Counted from the first letter of the stretch, positions 7,417 to 16,214 are shown. The stretch is DNA of 64,000 nt from Xanthobacter oligotrophicus (GCF_008364685.1 NZ_VTTL01000009.1:62001-126000), one strand, 5' to 3'. A program made the numbers and translations. The notes: a model not told the origin generated them from the sequence alone.

Positions 7417-8343
7417 TTAGGCGCCGCCGGATCCGAACCGATAGACCGGGATGCCCATCTTGCGGGCCTTGTCCGCGAGATTGTCCTGAATGCCGGTGCC
7501 GGGGAAGATCACGACGCCGATTGGCACCACGTTCAGCATCTGGTCATTGCGCTTGAAGGGAGCGGCCTTGGCGTGCTTCGTCCAATCAGGCTTGAAGGCC
7601 ACCTGCGGCACCTTGCGGCTGTCGGCCCAGAGGGACGCGATCTTTTCGGCGCCCTTTGGCGAGCCGCCATGCAGCAGCACCATGTCCGGGTGCTTGGCGT
7701 GGATCTGATCGAGCTTGGCCCAGATCTGCCGGTGATCGGCGGTGTCGCCGCCCGAGAAGGCGATCTTTGGCCCTGCGGGCACAAGCACCTCAGTGTCGGC
7801 ACGCCTTCTGGCCGCGAGGAAATCCCGGCTGTCGATCAGCGATGCGGTGAGGTGGCGATGGTTGACCCGTGATCCGGCCCGTGGCGTCCAGGGCGAGCCG
7901 CTGGCGATACGGTAGCGGTCGGCGGCGGCCTCGCGGAAGGTTTCCATGCCGTCGCGCCGGCCGATCAGGTTCATGCCGATGTCGATCAGGCGCTCGAGCT
8001 CTAGGGACTTCACCTCGGAGCCGTCCTGTTCACGCTGAAGCTGCTTCTGGGCCTGCTCATTATCGTCAAGCTTCTGCTCGATCCGGTCCACGGCGCGGTG
8101 GAACATGTTGACGGTCGACCAGAGGAGATCAGGGAGGTCGGCATCGAGGCTGGTGTCGGTGATCGTGGCGACCAGGGCGTCGAAGATATCGGCGATGGCG
8201 CCTTCGATGAGGCGGTCCTCCGGTGGCGGGCGCTGGTCGCGTTCGTCCTCGGAAGGACGATGGCCGTGGATCTGCAATTCCTGGATCAGGTGGTCGGTCG
8301 GAGATGATACGTGGTGCGGCTCGTGGTCGTCATGCGCGCTCAT
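7417..8343 (-). CDS. DUF2493 (YspA-like, SLOG-fold) protein
   Basis: A 308-residue protein. The N-terminal 150 residues are hydrophilic and acidic, with a helical stretch around VDRIEQKLDDNEQAQ. The C-terminal 120 residues match DUF2493, a Rossmann-like nucleotide-binding fold related to DprA and the SLOG group: IAFSGGDTADHRQIWAKLD, VLLHGGSPKGAEKIASLWAD, and VPIGVVIFPGTGIQDNLADK near the end. Members are common on alphaproteobacterial mobile elements and are often assumed to bind or process a nucleotide signal, but no reaction is established. It is transcribed alone, with 368 bp of non-coding DNA upstream. Confidence 0.8.
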   Translation of the reverse strand: MSAHDDHEPHHVSSPTDHLIQELQIHGHRPSEDERDQRPPPEDRLIEGAIADIFDALVATITDTSLDADLPDLLWSTVNMFHRAVDRIEQKLDDNEQAQKQLQREQDGSEVKSLELERLIDIGMNLIGRRDGMETFREAAADRYRIASGSPWTPRAGSRVNHRHLTASLIDSRDFLAARRRADTEVLVPAGPKIAFSGGDTADHRQIWAKLDQIHAKHPDMVLLHGGSPKGAEKIASLWADSRKVPQVAFKPDWTKHAKAAPFKRNDQMLNVVPIGVVIFPGTGIQDNLADKARKMGIPVYRFGSGGA

Positions 8344-8711
8344 GGGATGCTCCGTCGGTTGGGACCGCGACCTTCGCGGCCTTCATGGCGACGAAGCCGT
8401 CGGGCGGGACGGACCTGCACCCGGAGCGCTGGCATGGTCCCCGAAAGTGGGAACCGATTTCGAGACAAGACCATGCCGGAAAAGCGCACAGGGCCGCAGC
8501 GCCAGCGGAGGATGGCGATAAGCCGGCGATTTTGCCTCGCGATGGAAAGCGGCCTGAAGGCCGCGCCGGAAAATCGTCGGCGGCAGCCATTGCCGATCCG
8601 ACCCGGCTGATGGCCGATCGCCCTCTCGAAGGCGCAAGGCGCGGTCCTTTCCGTGGGCTGACGCATCCTTGCGGGTATGGCAGCCACGTCTCGCGGTTCA
8701 GCCCGTTCCGG
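8344..8711. other. 368 bp non-coding stretch upstream of the DUF2493 gene
   Basis: No frame with coding character. It holds the palindromic repeat annotated at 8432-8476 and a GC-rich inverted stretch around 8550-8570 (GCGGCCTGAAGGCCGC). It probably includes the DUF2493 promoter, but no clear -35/-10 pair stands out. Confidence 0.4.
8432..8476. repeat. Rhizobiales-type dispersed palindromic repeat
   Basis: GCATGGTC at 8432-8439 and GACCATGC at 8469-8476 are perfect inverted arms around CCCGAAAGTGGGAACCG. This closely resembles a small dispersed repeat (GCATGATC...GTGGGAACC...GATCATGC) that I recall from many Rhizobiales genomes. Recognition is from memory, without a search. Confidence 0.5.
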
Positions 8712-9746
8712 CTATTGGGGCAGGCTCATGAAGCGCAAGACGTCTTCCGGGGCGAGTTGCAACCGAACGCACGCCCGGAGCGCATCGAAACCGAGCCGCT
8801 GGAGATCCTCGTTGAAGTCCCCAAGTGCTGGCGACAATGGAATGGCCTCGATGCCCTCGGCGTTCGCCCGTTCAATTAGCATGTCCCGTGCGCCGTCTCC
8901 CGCCGGATCGTTGTCGCGAACGATGTAGAGTCGCCGCAGCCGCAGTGGGAACAGGATGGCGGCCAGATGTGCTGCGGAGAGCGCTGGCGCCATCGCCATG
9001 CTCGGCAGGACCTGCCGGAGCGACAGCATGGTCTCGATGCCTTCGCCCGCTGCCATCACGCTGTTGGGCTCACCGATGCGGACGGCCGACCCAAGCAGAT
9101 CACCGATCGCCTTGCGCGGCGTGTCGACCGGAGCCTTGTCCGTACCGTCGGGGGCGAGCCAGGTGCGGTGTACGCCGGTGATCCTGCCGGAGAGATCGGT
9201 GACGGCGGCGATCATCGCGGGCCAGGTCTCTGTCGGACCGTCGTCAGGCTTGTAGTAGCAGCGCGGATGGAAGCGCAGGTTTCCGGCTCCGTGCAGAAGC
9301 GTAATGCCGCGTCGGCGCAAATACGTCTCTGCGAGGGTCCCGGCGATGGGCTGCGACATGGCGAACAACCGGCGCGCCGCTTCGATGGCCCCTGATGGAG
9401 CCGGCGTGACGCCGCGACGAGGCGCTGCGGGCTCCGGTTCGGGGTGCGGCAGGCTGAGAAAGGTTCGCGCTTCCTCGGCAACATCAGCGAAGTCGGTGAG
9501 GCCCAAGGAGCCACGTATCACGTCGAGAAGATCGCCATGTTCGCCGGTGGCGGCATCGGTCCATTTGCCCGCCGGGCCCTTCGCGGATGCCTGGAGCCGG
9601 ACGAAGAGCGAGCGGCCCGGTGTGTTGCGGACATCGCCGACGAGCCAGTAGCGGCCCTCCCGGCGCCCATTGGAGAGATAGTGACGGCACACGGCTTCGG
9701 CCCGATCGGCGAGCCGGCGCGACAGATCGTGAGCAATCCCGGACAT
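8712..9746 (-). CDS. Toprim-domain (DUF7146) primase-like protein
   Basis: A 344-residue protein. The N-terminal 100 residues hold a zinc-ribbon-less primase-like region (GRYWLVGDVRN, GKWTDAATGEHGDLLDVI). The C-terminal half has a Toprim fold: MAAGEGIETMLSL with the first catalytic Glu, and YIVRDNDPAGDGARD with the DxD pair. Similar proteins are widespread on alphaproteobacterial plasmids and ICEs and may prime DNA synthesis during transfer. Its ATG lies only 10 bp after the T-run of the terminator that ends the ParB-like gene, so it must have its own initiation or rely on read-through. The ribosome site is weak. Confidence 0.8.
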   Translation of the reverse strand: MSGIAHDLSRRLADRAEAVCRHYLSNGRREGRYWLVGDVRNTPGRSLFVRLQASAKGPAGKWTDAATGEHGDLLDVIRGSLGLTDFADVAEEARTFLSLPHPEPEPAAPRRGVTPAPSGAIEAARRLFAMSQPIAGTLAETYLRRRGITLLHGAGNLRFHPRCYYKPDDGPTETWPAMIAAVTDLSGRITGVHRTWLAPDGTDKAPVDTPRKAIGDLLGSAVRIGEPNSVMAAGEGIETMLSLRQVLPSMAMAPALSAAHLAAILFPLRLRRLYIVRDNDPAGDGARDMLIERANAEGIEAIPLSPALGDFNEDLQRLGFDALRACVRLQLAPEDVLRFMSLPQ

Positions 9747-9755
9747 GGCGAGCTT

Positions 9756-9792
9756 TTCAAAAACAAAGGCCCGCCGACAGAGCCGGCGGGCC
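9756..9792 (-). terminator. Intrinsic terminator of the ParB-like gene
   Basis: On the minus strand, GGCCCGCCG-GCTCTGT-CGGCGGGCC (9792-9768) is followed by TTTGTTTTTG. That is a 9 bp GC-rich stem with a clear U-tract, 24 bp after the ParB-like stop. Confidence 0.85.
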
Positions 9793-9815
9793 GAGGTTCA
9801 GGATCGTGTTGAGGA

Positions 9816-11879
9816 TTACTCCGCCGCCACGGCAGGGGGGATGTCCGTGGTGTCTTCAGTATCCTCAAGGCTTTCGTCTTCGCCCATGGCCGTTGTGCCG
9901 TCCTGCGCCGCCGTTTCTTCGCCGGCTGCCGGTTCGGCCCCGCGTAGCGGTTCCGGCAGCCAGCCGGTATCAGCCAGCAACGTTTCGGCCTCGCGGGCCA
10001 TGTCGCCCTTCTTCAGGTGCGCGATACGCTCCGCTGCGCGCAGCCCCTTCGCCTCGCTCACCGCCAGCAGAATGCGGGCCTTGGTGACCCGGCCGAGGAA
10101 ATTATCCACGGTCGGCTTCCAACCGGCCGCCGCCATGTCGAGGTCAACGGCGCGGGCGAGTTGATCGGCATGGTGGAGTGCGCGGGGGCGCCGGTTCCAG
10201 GCCTCATGAACAGCATTCACCGACAGGCTCACCACATGAGCGAACAGGCCGGAGCGGCTGTCGCTGTCCAAGTCGTGCAGAGCCTCCCAGAGATCGGCCG
10301 AGTCCTTCGGCAGGACATTCGCCCATCCCTCATGCCGGGCGTGGATCGCCGCGGCCGAGGCGCTGTCGTTCAGCCCCGGCGCCTGCGCACTGAACGCCAC
10401 GCTCTTCAGGTCGAGTTCAAGGCAGCTGTCCGAGCCATAGCGGTAGAAGCTCTTTAGCGTCAGGGCATGCAGGGCGGCGAGGAAGGCGACATCGGGCCGC
10501 TCACCCAATGCCTGGCGCAGGCCAAGCGTGCGATGCGCGGTCAGCTCGGTCATCAGCCGGTCCGAGAGCGCAGACAGCCCTTCGTCCTCCTCGAGTTCGG
10601 GCACCGGCATCTCGGCCGTAACAGCATCGCCCGCCCTCGTGGCCGCAGCGGCGGCAAGGCCCGGCCCGGCGTCCTCCACAGCGACTTCGGGCTCAGCCGG
10701 CAGTTCGTCCTCCGGCCGCACATAACCGCGCTCAATGCGGACCGTGCCATCATGGGCGATGCTGACGAAAGCGCCAGCGCGCGCCACATCCAGAGGATCG
10801 AAGGTGATCGGACGCGCCTCGAAGGCTTCGATCGCCGTCTCGATCTCGCCGAGCCGCACATCGACATCGTCCGGCAACTCGTCCGCCTCGGCGTATTCCG
10901 TGGAGAGGCGATCATATTCCGCCTGCAGGGCGTCGCGGCTGGCCTCCTCTTCGGCGGTGAGCGGGATGGTCTCACCGCGCAGCTGGCGCAGGCCGTAGGT
11001 GTGGCCATAGGCGAAGTCAGGGGCCATCTCGACCCATTTCCACCCCTCGGCGGCGACAGCGTCCGCCTCGGCCTTGAGCTTCTCGGCCACCAGCCGGTCG
11101 ACGAGCGCGACATCCTGCAGCCAGCCGCCGTCGTCGCCCTGAAACAGGTCGCGCAGAATGGTGCCGCCGGCCTCGACATAGGCCTCAAGGCCGATGAACT
11201 GGGCGCGCTTGTCGCAGGCGCGAACCGCACCTTCGGTCAGCATGCGACGGATGGCATAGGGCTGCTTGTCATAGGAGATCTTCAGCCGCTCGAAGATCTG
11301 CTCCTGGCGCGCATGGTCGCCGGAGACAGTGAAGGCCATGAGCTGCTCGAGCGTCATGCCGTCCTCGGCATAGACCTCCAACAGCACCGGCGAGACCGAG
11401 GCGAGCCTGAGGCGCTGCTTCACCACCCCGACCGAGACGAAGAAGGCGGCGGCGATCTCTTCCTCGGACTGCCCCTTCTCGCGCAGCGCCAGAAAGGCGC
11501 GGAACTGGTCGAGCGGGTGCAGCGGCGCGCGCTGGACATTCTCGGCGAGCGAATCCTCCTCGGCGATGCCGCCTTCCCGGATGACGCAAGGCACCGGCGC
11601 GGTCCTGGCGAGCCGCTTCTGCTTCACCAGCAATTCCAGCGCCCGATAGCGTCGCCCGCCGGCCGGGATCTCAAACATGCCGGTCTCGACGCCGGCGCCA
11701 TCGACGACAGGCCGGACGCTGAGGCCCTGCAGCAGGCCACGGCGGGCGATGTCCTCGGCCAGTTCCTCGATCGAAACCCCGGCCTTGATGCGCCGGACGT
11801 TCGACTGGCTGAGCAGGAGCTTGTTGAAGGGGATGTCACGCGAGGGCGAGAGAATGATCTTCTGAACATTGGTCGCCAT
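9816..11879 (-). CDS. Large ParB/Spo0J-family nuclease-domain protein
   Basis: A 687-residue protein. The ParB N-terminal domain is at residues about 10-120: LLLSQSNVRRIKAGVSIEEL, EIPAGGRRYRALELL and EEDSLAENVQRAPLHPLDQF carry the ParB/Srx boxes. An HTH follows (EEEIAAAFFVSVGVVKQRL). The remaining ~450 residues are specific to plasmid/ICE versions, with a coiled-coil part around 330-380 and an acidic tail. Start: ATG at 11879 with GGAGG upstream; the GTG reading to 11888 lies inside the leader. It has its own structured leader and terminator, so it is a single-gene unit. Likely role: partition or transcription control of the element, not chromosome segregation. Confidence 0.85.
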   Translation of the reverse strand: MATNVQKIILSPSRDIPFNKLLLSQSNVRRIKAGVSIEELAEDIARRGLLQGLSVRPVVDGAGVETGMFEIPAGGRRYRALELLVKQKRLARTAPVPCVIREGGIAEEDSLAENVQRAPLHPLDQFRAFLALREKGQSEEEIAAAFFVSVGVVKQRLRLASVSPVLLEVYAEDGMTLEQLMAFTVSGDHARQEQIFERLKISYDKQPYAIRRMLTEGAVRACDKRAQFIGLEAYVEAGGTILRDLFQGDDGGWLQDVALVDRLVAEKLKAEADAVAAEGWKWVEMAPDFAYGHTYGLRQLRGETIPLTAEEEASRDALQAEYDRLSTEYAEADELPDDVDVRLGEIETAIEAFEARPITFDPLDVARAGAFVSIAHDGTVRIERGYVRPEDELPAEPEVAVEDAGPGLAAAAATRAGDAVTAEMPVPELEEDEGLSALSDRLMTELTAHRTLGLRQALGERPDVAFLAALHALTLKSFYRYGSDSCLELDLKSVAFSAQAPGLNDSASAAAIHARHEGWANVLPKDSADLWEALHDLDSDSRSGLFAHVVSLSVNAVHEAWNRRPRALHHADQLARAVDLDMAAAGWKPTVDNFLGRVTKARILLAVSEAKGLRAAERIAHLKKGDMAREAETLLADTGWLPEPLRGAEPAAGEETAAQDGTTAMGEDESLEDTEDTTDIPPAVAAE

Positions 11880-11886
11880 GGAAGGC

Positions 11887-11963
11887 ACCTCCGCGACGGG
11901 CGGCCAAGAGCCTCTCTCTCGGCCTCCAACCCGTCACGAAGCGCAGCGCCGCCCTCTCACTCT
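11887..11963 (-). ncRNA. Structured 5' leader of the ParB-like gene (copy 1 of a shared motif)
   Basis: A 77-base stretch directly upstream of the ParB-like ribosome site. It shares long identical blocks with the DUF932 leader at 13248-13323: CGTGACGGGTTG, GAGAGAGG and AGTGAGAGG (sense strand), with equal 14-base spacing between the first and last. GACGGG pairs with CCCGTC just before GGAGG, closing a long loop with a nested hairpin. It may belong to the radC RNA motif class described upstream of DNA-binding protein genes on proteobacterial elements; not tested. Confidence 0.55.
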
Positions 11964-12010
11964 GGAGGGCGACGCCGCAGAACCGCAGATCTGCACAAAC
12001 GGAAAACCGG

Positions 12011-12038
12011 AAAGCCGGAGACACGGATCTCCGGCTTT
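12011..12038 (-). terminator. Hairpin terminator after the DUF932 gene
   Basis: AAAGCCGGAGA (12011-12021) and TCTCCGGCTTT (12028-12038) form a perfect 11 bp stem with a 6-base loop, 8 bp beyond the DUF932 stop. A short TTTT follows four bases later on the minus strand. Confidence 0.7.
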
Positions 12039-12045
12039 GGGGAAA

Positions 12046-13239
12046 TCAGGCTGCCCGATCGAGCAGCTTCTTGGCCCGGCCCTCAAGGTCGAGCCGGGCA
12101 TCCTGGTGGGGCTTGTCGCGTGCGAGCGCGGTGATACCCTGCACGAAGTCGAAGATGCTCTCCGGCTTGCGCCCTTCCTCGGCCAGCACCGTATCGATGA
12201 TTCTGGCGGTCTCGGCCCTGGAGAAGCCCCGGTTGCGAAGGAAGTCGCTGCGGTCCTCATCGGTGCGCGCGACGATCTTCGCCCGCGCCGCCTTGATGCC
12301 GTTGACGAAGGGCATGGGCGAGGAATTGGCAAAGCGGGTGAGTGCCGGCGCTGCCTCGTGCGCGAAGCGGGAGGCGGCGTATTTAGAGTGGCGGATGGTG
12401 ATCTCCTGGAAATCCTCGACACCCCAGAGATTGCGGTTCTGGCACACGGCACGCAGATAGAAGCTCGCGATGCCGAGCGTCTTGGCGCCCACCTCCGAGT
12501 TCCAGCAATAGAAGCCCCGGAAATAGAGGTCCGGCGTGCCATCCGGCAGCCGCCCGGCCTCGATCGGGTTGAGGTCGTCCACGAGGAACAGGAAGACGTC
12601 GCGGTCGGAGGCGTAGAGCGTCGTCGTATCCCTGGTGATGTCGACACGCGGATTGTAGACGCCAGTCGACCAGTCGAGCACGCCCGGCACCTTCCAGCGC
12701 GTATCGCCGGTGCCGTTGCCGGCGATGCGCTGCACTGCCTCGACCAGCTCATGATCATAGATCCGGCCATAGTCTGGGCCGGTCACGGCGCGCAGCTCGA
12801 CGCGGCCATTGGCGGTTTCGAACGTCTTGATCTGCTCGGCGCGGTGCGAGGTCAGGCCATATTGGAGATTGATGCCGGCCAGCGCGGCGGGAAGCTGGCG
12901 CAGATAGGCAGCCGGTGCCCCGATCTGGGCCGCGAGCTGGCCGAAGGACCAATGGTTCGGCTCAACGGGCGCATCCGCCCCGGGCAGCACCAGTGCCAGC
13001 CGCTCGGCATTGGAGCGGCTCGCCTCCACATGGATGCGGGACGTCTCCACAAGGCGCGACCGGCTGTGATCGGCCCGGCCCCGCACCATCGCGGCCAGTT
13101 CGCCGAGCGACAGGAACCGCTCATCATCCGGCCGGGAGAACCACTCCGACGACACGCGGCCGATCCGCTCGCCGCGCGTGACATCCACCTTGTAGCCGCC
13201 GCTGGCATCACGACCGGCATCCAGAACCTGCATGTTCAT
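12046..13239 (-). CDS. DUF932 domain protein
   Basis: A 397-residue protein covering the DUF932 family over almost its full length: SFGQLAAQIGAPAAYLRQLP, AVTGPDYGRIYDHELVEAV, SDRDVFLFLVDD and FYCWNSEVGAKTLGIASFY. DUF932 proteins occur on phages, plasmids and ICEs, and some relatives lie beside recombination genes; the biochemical role is unknown. Start: ATG at 13239, nine bases after GGAGG; the in-frame TTG at 13248 would lie in the leader. It carries the same leader as the ParB-like gene and ends in a strong hairpin, so it is a separate transcript but probably co-regulated. Confidence 0.85.
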   Translation of the reverse strand: MNMQVLDAGRDASGGYKVDVTRGERIGRVSSEWFSRPDDERFLSLGELAAMVRGRADHSRSRLVETSRIHVEASRSNAERLALVLPGADAPVEPNHWSFGQLAAQIGAPAAYLRQLPAALAGINLQYGLTSHRAEQIKTFETANGRVELRAVTGPDYGRIYDHELVEAVQRIAGNGTGDTRWKVPGVLDWSTGVYNPRVDITRDTTTLYASDRDVFLFLVDDLNPIEAGRLPDGTPDLYFRGFYCWNSEVGAKTLGIASFYLRAVCQNRNLWGVEDFQEITIRHSKYAASRFAHEAAPALTRFANSSPMPFVNGIKAARAKIVARTDEDRSDFLRNRGFSRAETARIIDTVLAEEGRKPESIFDFVQGITALARDKPHQDARLDLEGRAKKLLDRAA

Positions 13240-13247
13240 GGGGACCA

Positions 13248-13323
13248 ACCTCCATGACGGGCGCCGGAAGCCTCTCTCCCAGCCATCAACCCGTCACGGG
13301 AATCCCATCCGGCCTCTCACTCT
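13248..13323 (-). ncRNA. Structured 5' leader of the DUF932 gene (copy 2 of a shared motif)
   Basis: A 76-base stretch before the DUF932 ribosome site, aligned to the copy at 11887-11963 with one single-base gap. TGACGGG and CCCGTCA form a perfect 7 bp closing stem immediately upstream of the GGAGG, so folding could expose or hide the ribosome site. A nested hairpin around GAGAGAGG is kept in both copies although the arm bases differ, which argues for structure. Confidence 0.55.
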
Positions 13324-13666
13324 TATCGGCACGGTGAGGTACCTAGAGATGCGTTTCGTCGAGCGGAGCCTTCCCTCCCGTCGCTTCCTGGACGACCGGC
13401 AGATGACGTCATTGGTTGGCAGAGCCGCCTAGCTGACCGCCTGGGCTCGGATGGGCCACAGATCCAGACGGATCGATGCCTGAGAGCGCCCGGCGTTCTG
13501 GGACTACAGGGCAGGTGACGCAGAGGCCATTTTCCGGCGTTTTCGACCTCGCATCGCGTCTGGCAGAGGCGAAGGAAGGGCGCCGTCAGCGCGCCATGCT
13601 ATCCGGCGACTTTCGTGCAGATGCTTCCATTCTGCTTCCAACGCCCGCAGCGCGAAGCTTTGGAAG
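13324..13666. other. 343 bp non-coding junction between the element and tRNA-Gly
   Basis: No coding frame and no integrase. It contains an inverted repeat CTGCTTCCA (13632-13640) / TGGAAGCAG (13661-13669) and a direct repeat of GCTTCCA (13622-13628 and 13633-13639). Such repeats near the tRNA end could be recombinase arm sites, but this is only position-based. Confidence 0.4.
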
Positions 13667-13690
13667 CAGAAAACGCCCCGAAGGGCGTTT
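13667..13690 (-). terminator. Terminator downstream of tRNA-Gly
   Basis: AAACGCCC-CGAA-GGGCGTTT (13671-13690) is an 8 bp stem with a tetraloop; in the minus direction it ends GGGGCGTTTTCTG. It lies 30 bp after the tRNA 3' end, on the element side. Confidence 0.75.
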
Positions 13691-13719
13691 GCTAACTATC
13701 TGATTTTCTTGGGAAAATT

Positions 13720-13794
13720 TGGAGCGGGCGATGGGATTCGAACCCACGACCCCAACCTTGGCAAGGTTGTGCTCTACCCCTGAGCTACACCCGC
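13720..13794 (-). tRNA. tRNA-Gly (anticodon GCC), CCA encoded
   Basis: A 75-base cloverleaf. The acceptor arms GCGGGTG and CGCCCGC pair with one G-U, the D-arm is GCTC/GAGC, the anticodon stem CAACC/GGTTG encloses TTGCCAA (anticodon GCC), and the T-arm is GTGGG-TTCGAAT-CCCAT. The CCA is encoded at 13722-13720. The 3' end points towards the element, the usual target orientation for tRNA-site integrases. Confidence 0.97.
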
Positions 13795-13955
13795 ATCCAT
13801 CTCGCTGGCGGCACCTCAGTGCGTCGCCGCGGTGAGTTCGTATGCCAAAACCCCACGCAGAATGCAACAGGCGTCGCTCCAACTTGTCCACAGGCTTCGC
13901 GCAGGAGGCGTCCCAACTCCAGAAAATACAAGTGATCATAGATGGTTATGAAAAA

Positions 13956-14444
13956 TCACTCGCGGTGGATAGGGTCGATCCACTTCACCGCCTCGGGCTT
14001 CTCCGCCGGCTCGATGTCGAGATTCACCACCACCGGATCCTGGCCGGAGCGCACCAGCACGCACTCCAGAGTCTCGTCGGGGGAGGCGTTGATCTCCTGG
14101 TGGGGCACGTAGGGCGGCACGAAGATGAAGTCGCCGGGGCCGGCCTCGGCCACATATTCCAGGTGCTCGCCCCAGCGCATGCGCGCGCGGCCCTTCACCA
14201 CGTAGATGATGCTCTCCAGGTCGCCGTGATGGTGCGCCCCGGTCTTGGCATCCGGATGGATGTGCACCGTGCCGGCCCAGATCTTCTCCGCCCCGGCCCG
14301 CGCCCGGTTGATGGCGGCGGCGCGGTTCATGCCAGGGGTCTGGGCGGTGTTGGGATCGAGGCTGTCGCCGGGGATCACCTTCACCCCGTGCATGCGCCAG
14401 TCGGTCTTGCCGTGTCCATCGTCGTGGGAATGATCCGTACCCAT
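13956..14444 (-). CDS. Cupin-domain protein
   Basis: A 162-residue single-domain cupin. The metal-binding residues are clear: [20 protein letters not shown] (His cluster and Glu of motif 1) and [15 protein letters not shown] (motif 2). The N-terminus is His-rich ([11 protein letters not shown]). Proteins of this type bind a divalent metal and may be small oxygenases, isomerases or sensors; the substrate cannot be told. It is the first chromosomal gene beyond the tRNA and is divergent to ettA, with a start 114 bp from the ettA start. Confidence 0.8.
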   Translation of the reverse strand: MGTDHSHDDGHGKTDWRMHGVKVIPGDSLDPNTAQTPGMNRAAAINRARAGAEKIWAGTVHIHPDAKTGAHHHGDLESIIYVVKGRARMRWGEHLEYVAEAGPGDFIFVPPYVPHQEINASPDETLECVLVRSGQDPVVVNLDIEPAEKPEAVKWIDPIHRE

Positions 14445-14558
14445 CTTGTCCTCCCTGTCGCCGAGGCCCCGCGCGGGGCCCCATTCCCTTGCCGCGCCGC
14501 CGCGCGGGGGCTAGAACGGCGCCAACTCAACGCATCCCTTTTCAGGAGACGGCGGCTC

Positions 14559-16214
14559 ATGGCGCCCTATCAGTATGCCTACCACATGCACGGCATGACC
14601 AAGGCCTATCCGGGCGGCAAGAAGGTGCTCGACAACGTGCACCTGTCTTTCTACCCGGACGCCAAGATCGGCGTGCTCGGCAACAACGGTGCCGGCAAGT
14701 CGACCCTGCTGCGCATCATGGCCGGCATGGACAAGGATTTCACCGGCGAGGCGCGCCCGGCCGAGGGCGTGCGCGTGGGCTACCTGCCGCAGGAGCCCCA
14801 CCTCGATCCCGAGAAGACCGTCCGCCAGAATGTCGAGGACGGCGTGGCCAAGCAGAAGGCCATCATGGAGCGCTACAACGAGCTCGCCATGAACTACTCG
14901 GACGAGACCGCCGACGAGATGACCCAGCTGCAGGACGAGATCGAGGCCCAGGGCCTGTGGGATCTCGACAGCAAGGTGGAGCAGGCCATGAACGCGCTGG
15001 GCTGCCCGCCGGACGACTGGGAGGTGACCCGCCTCTCCGGCGGCGAGCGGCGCCGCGTGGCCCTGTGCCGCCTGCTGCTGGAGCAACCCGAGCTGCTGCT
15101 GCTCGACGAGCCCACCAACCATCTGGACGCCGAGACGGTGAACTGGCTGGAAGGCCATCTGCGAGCCTATCCCGGCGCCATCCTGATCGTGACCCACGAT
15201 CGCTACTTCCTCGACAATGTCACCGGCTGGATCCTGGAGCTGGACCGCGGCCGTGGCATTCCCTACGAGGGCAATTATTCCTCCTGGCTCGGCCAGAAGC
15301 AGAAGCGCCTGCAGCAGGAGGGCCGCGAGGACGAGGCCCGCCAGCGCGCGCTTGCCCGCGAGCAGGAGTGGATCGGCGCCAGCCCCAAGGCCCGGCAGGC
15401 CAAGAACAAGGCCCGCATCCAGCGCTATGACGACCTGGTGCAGAAGGCGTCCGAGCGGCAGCCCTCGGCCACGCAGATCGTCATCCCGGTGGCCGAGCGC
15501 CTCGGGCAGAACGTCATCGCCTTCGATCATCTCAGCAAGTCGTTTGGCGACAAGCTGCTGATCGACGACCTGTCGTTCAAGCTGCCGCCGGGCGGCATCG
15601 TGGGCGTCATCGGGCCGAACGGCGCGGGCAAGACCACGCTGTTCCGCATGATCACCGGGCAGGAGACGCCGGACGGCGGCACCATCGAGATCGGCGAGAG
15701 CGTGAAGCTCGGCTATGTGGACCAGAGCCGCGACGCGCTGGATGACAAGAAGACCGTGTGGGAGGAAATCTCCGACGGCAACGAGGTGATCTACGTCGGC
15801 AAGAAGGAGATCCCCTCGCGCGCCTATTGCGCGGCCTTCAACTTCAAGGGCGGCGACCAGCAGAAGAAGGTGGGCATGCTCTCGGGCGGCGAGCGCAACC
15901 GCGTGCACCTGGCCAAGGTGCTCCAGCGCGGCGGCAACGTGCTGCTCCTCGACGAGCCCACCAACGACCTCGACGTGGAAACCCTGCGCGCCCTGGAAGA
16001 GGCGCTGGAGGATTATGCCGGCTGCGCCGTCATCATCTCCCATGATCGCTTCTTCCTGGACCGCATCGCCACCCACATGCTGGCCTTCGAGGGCGACAGC
16101 CACGTGGAATGGTTCGAGGGCAACTTCGCCGACTACGAGGAAGACAAGAAGCGCCGCCTAGGGATCGACTCAGTCATCCCGAAGCGCATCCAGTACAAGA
16201 AGTTTTCGAGGTGA
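14559..16214 (+). CDS. ettA: Energy-dependent translational throttle protein EttA (ABC-F ATPase)
   Basis: A 551-residue ABC-F protein, close to the usual 555. It has two ATPase domains: Walker [10 protein letters not shown] with signature [12 protein letters not shown] in the first, and GPNGAGKTT with [13 protein letters not shown] in the second, each followed by LLDEPTN. There is no membrane part. EttA binds the ribosomal E site and gates the first translocation step according to the ADP/ATP ratio. Start: the ATG at 14559 after AGGAG ([15 protein letters not shown] is typical of the family); the long frame reaching back to 13842 crosses the divergent cupin gene. It ends in a strong terminator. 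Confidence 0.95.
   Translation: MAPYQYAYHMHGMTKAYPGGKKVLDNVHLSFYPDAKIGVLGNNGAGKSTLLRIMAGMDKDFTGEARPAEGVRVGYLPQEPHLDPEKTVRQNVEDGVAKQKAIMERYNELAMNYSDETADEMTQLQDEIEAQGLWDLDSKVEQAMNALGCPPDDWEVTRLSGGERRRVALCRLLLEQPELLLLDEPTNHLDAETVNWLEGHLRAYPGAILIVTHDRYFLDNVTGWILELDRGRGIPYEGNYSSWLGQKQKRLQQEGREDEARQRALAREQEWIGASPKARQAKNKARIQRYDDLVQKASERQPSATQIVIPVAERLGQNVIAFDHLSKSFGDKLLIDDLSFKLPPGGIVGVIGPNGAGKTTLFRMITGQETPDGGTIEIGESVKLGYVDQSRDALDDKKTVWEEISDGNEVIYVGKKEIPSRAYCAAFNFKGGDQQKKVGMLSGGERNRVHLAKVLQRGGNVLLLDEPTNDLDVETLRALEEALEDYAGCAVIISHDRFFLDRIATHMLAFEGDSHVEWFEGNFADYEEDKKRRLGIDSVIPKRIQYKKFSR

Larger units (their letters stand above)
1..13720. mobile_element. Integrative and conjugative element, tRNA-Gly-proximal end (left part outside window)
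   Basis: A run of plasmid-like genes (traF start, DUF2840, RHH, parA, repA, excisionase-like HTH, DUF2285 proteins, DUF736, vapBC, DUF2493, Toprim, ParB-like, DUF932) almost all on the minus strand, with no housekeeping genes. It stops at the 3' end of a tRNA-Gly gene, beyond which ordinary chromosomal genes start. repA-parA-traF order and the parB-like gene recall Tn4371-like and alphaproteobacterial tRNA-targeted ICEs. No integrase, relaxase or mating-pair genes are in view, so these should lie left of position 1. The exact right boundary (tRNA 3' end) is inferred; no second copy of the tRNA end is inside the window. Confidence 0.8.

Noticed and set aside
10467-12134. 555-codon plus-strand frame opposite the ParB-like gene
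   Set aside because: Composition is that of a shadow frame, and it crosses the leader and terminator of two minus-strand genes.
14511-16103. 530-codon minus-strand frame opposite ettA
   Set aside because: Antisense of a gene with intact Walker and signature motifs; no family features of its own.
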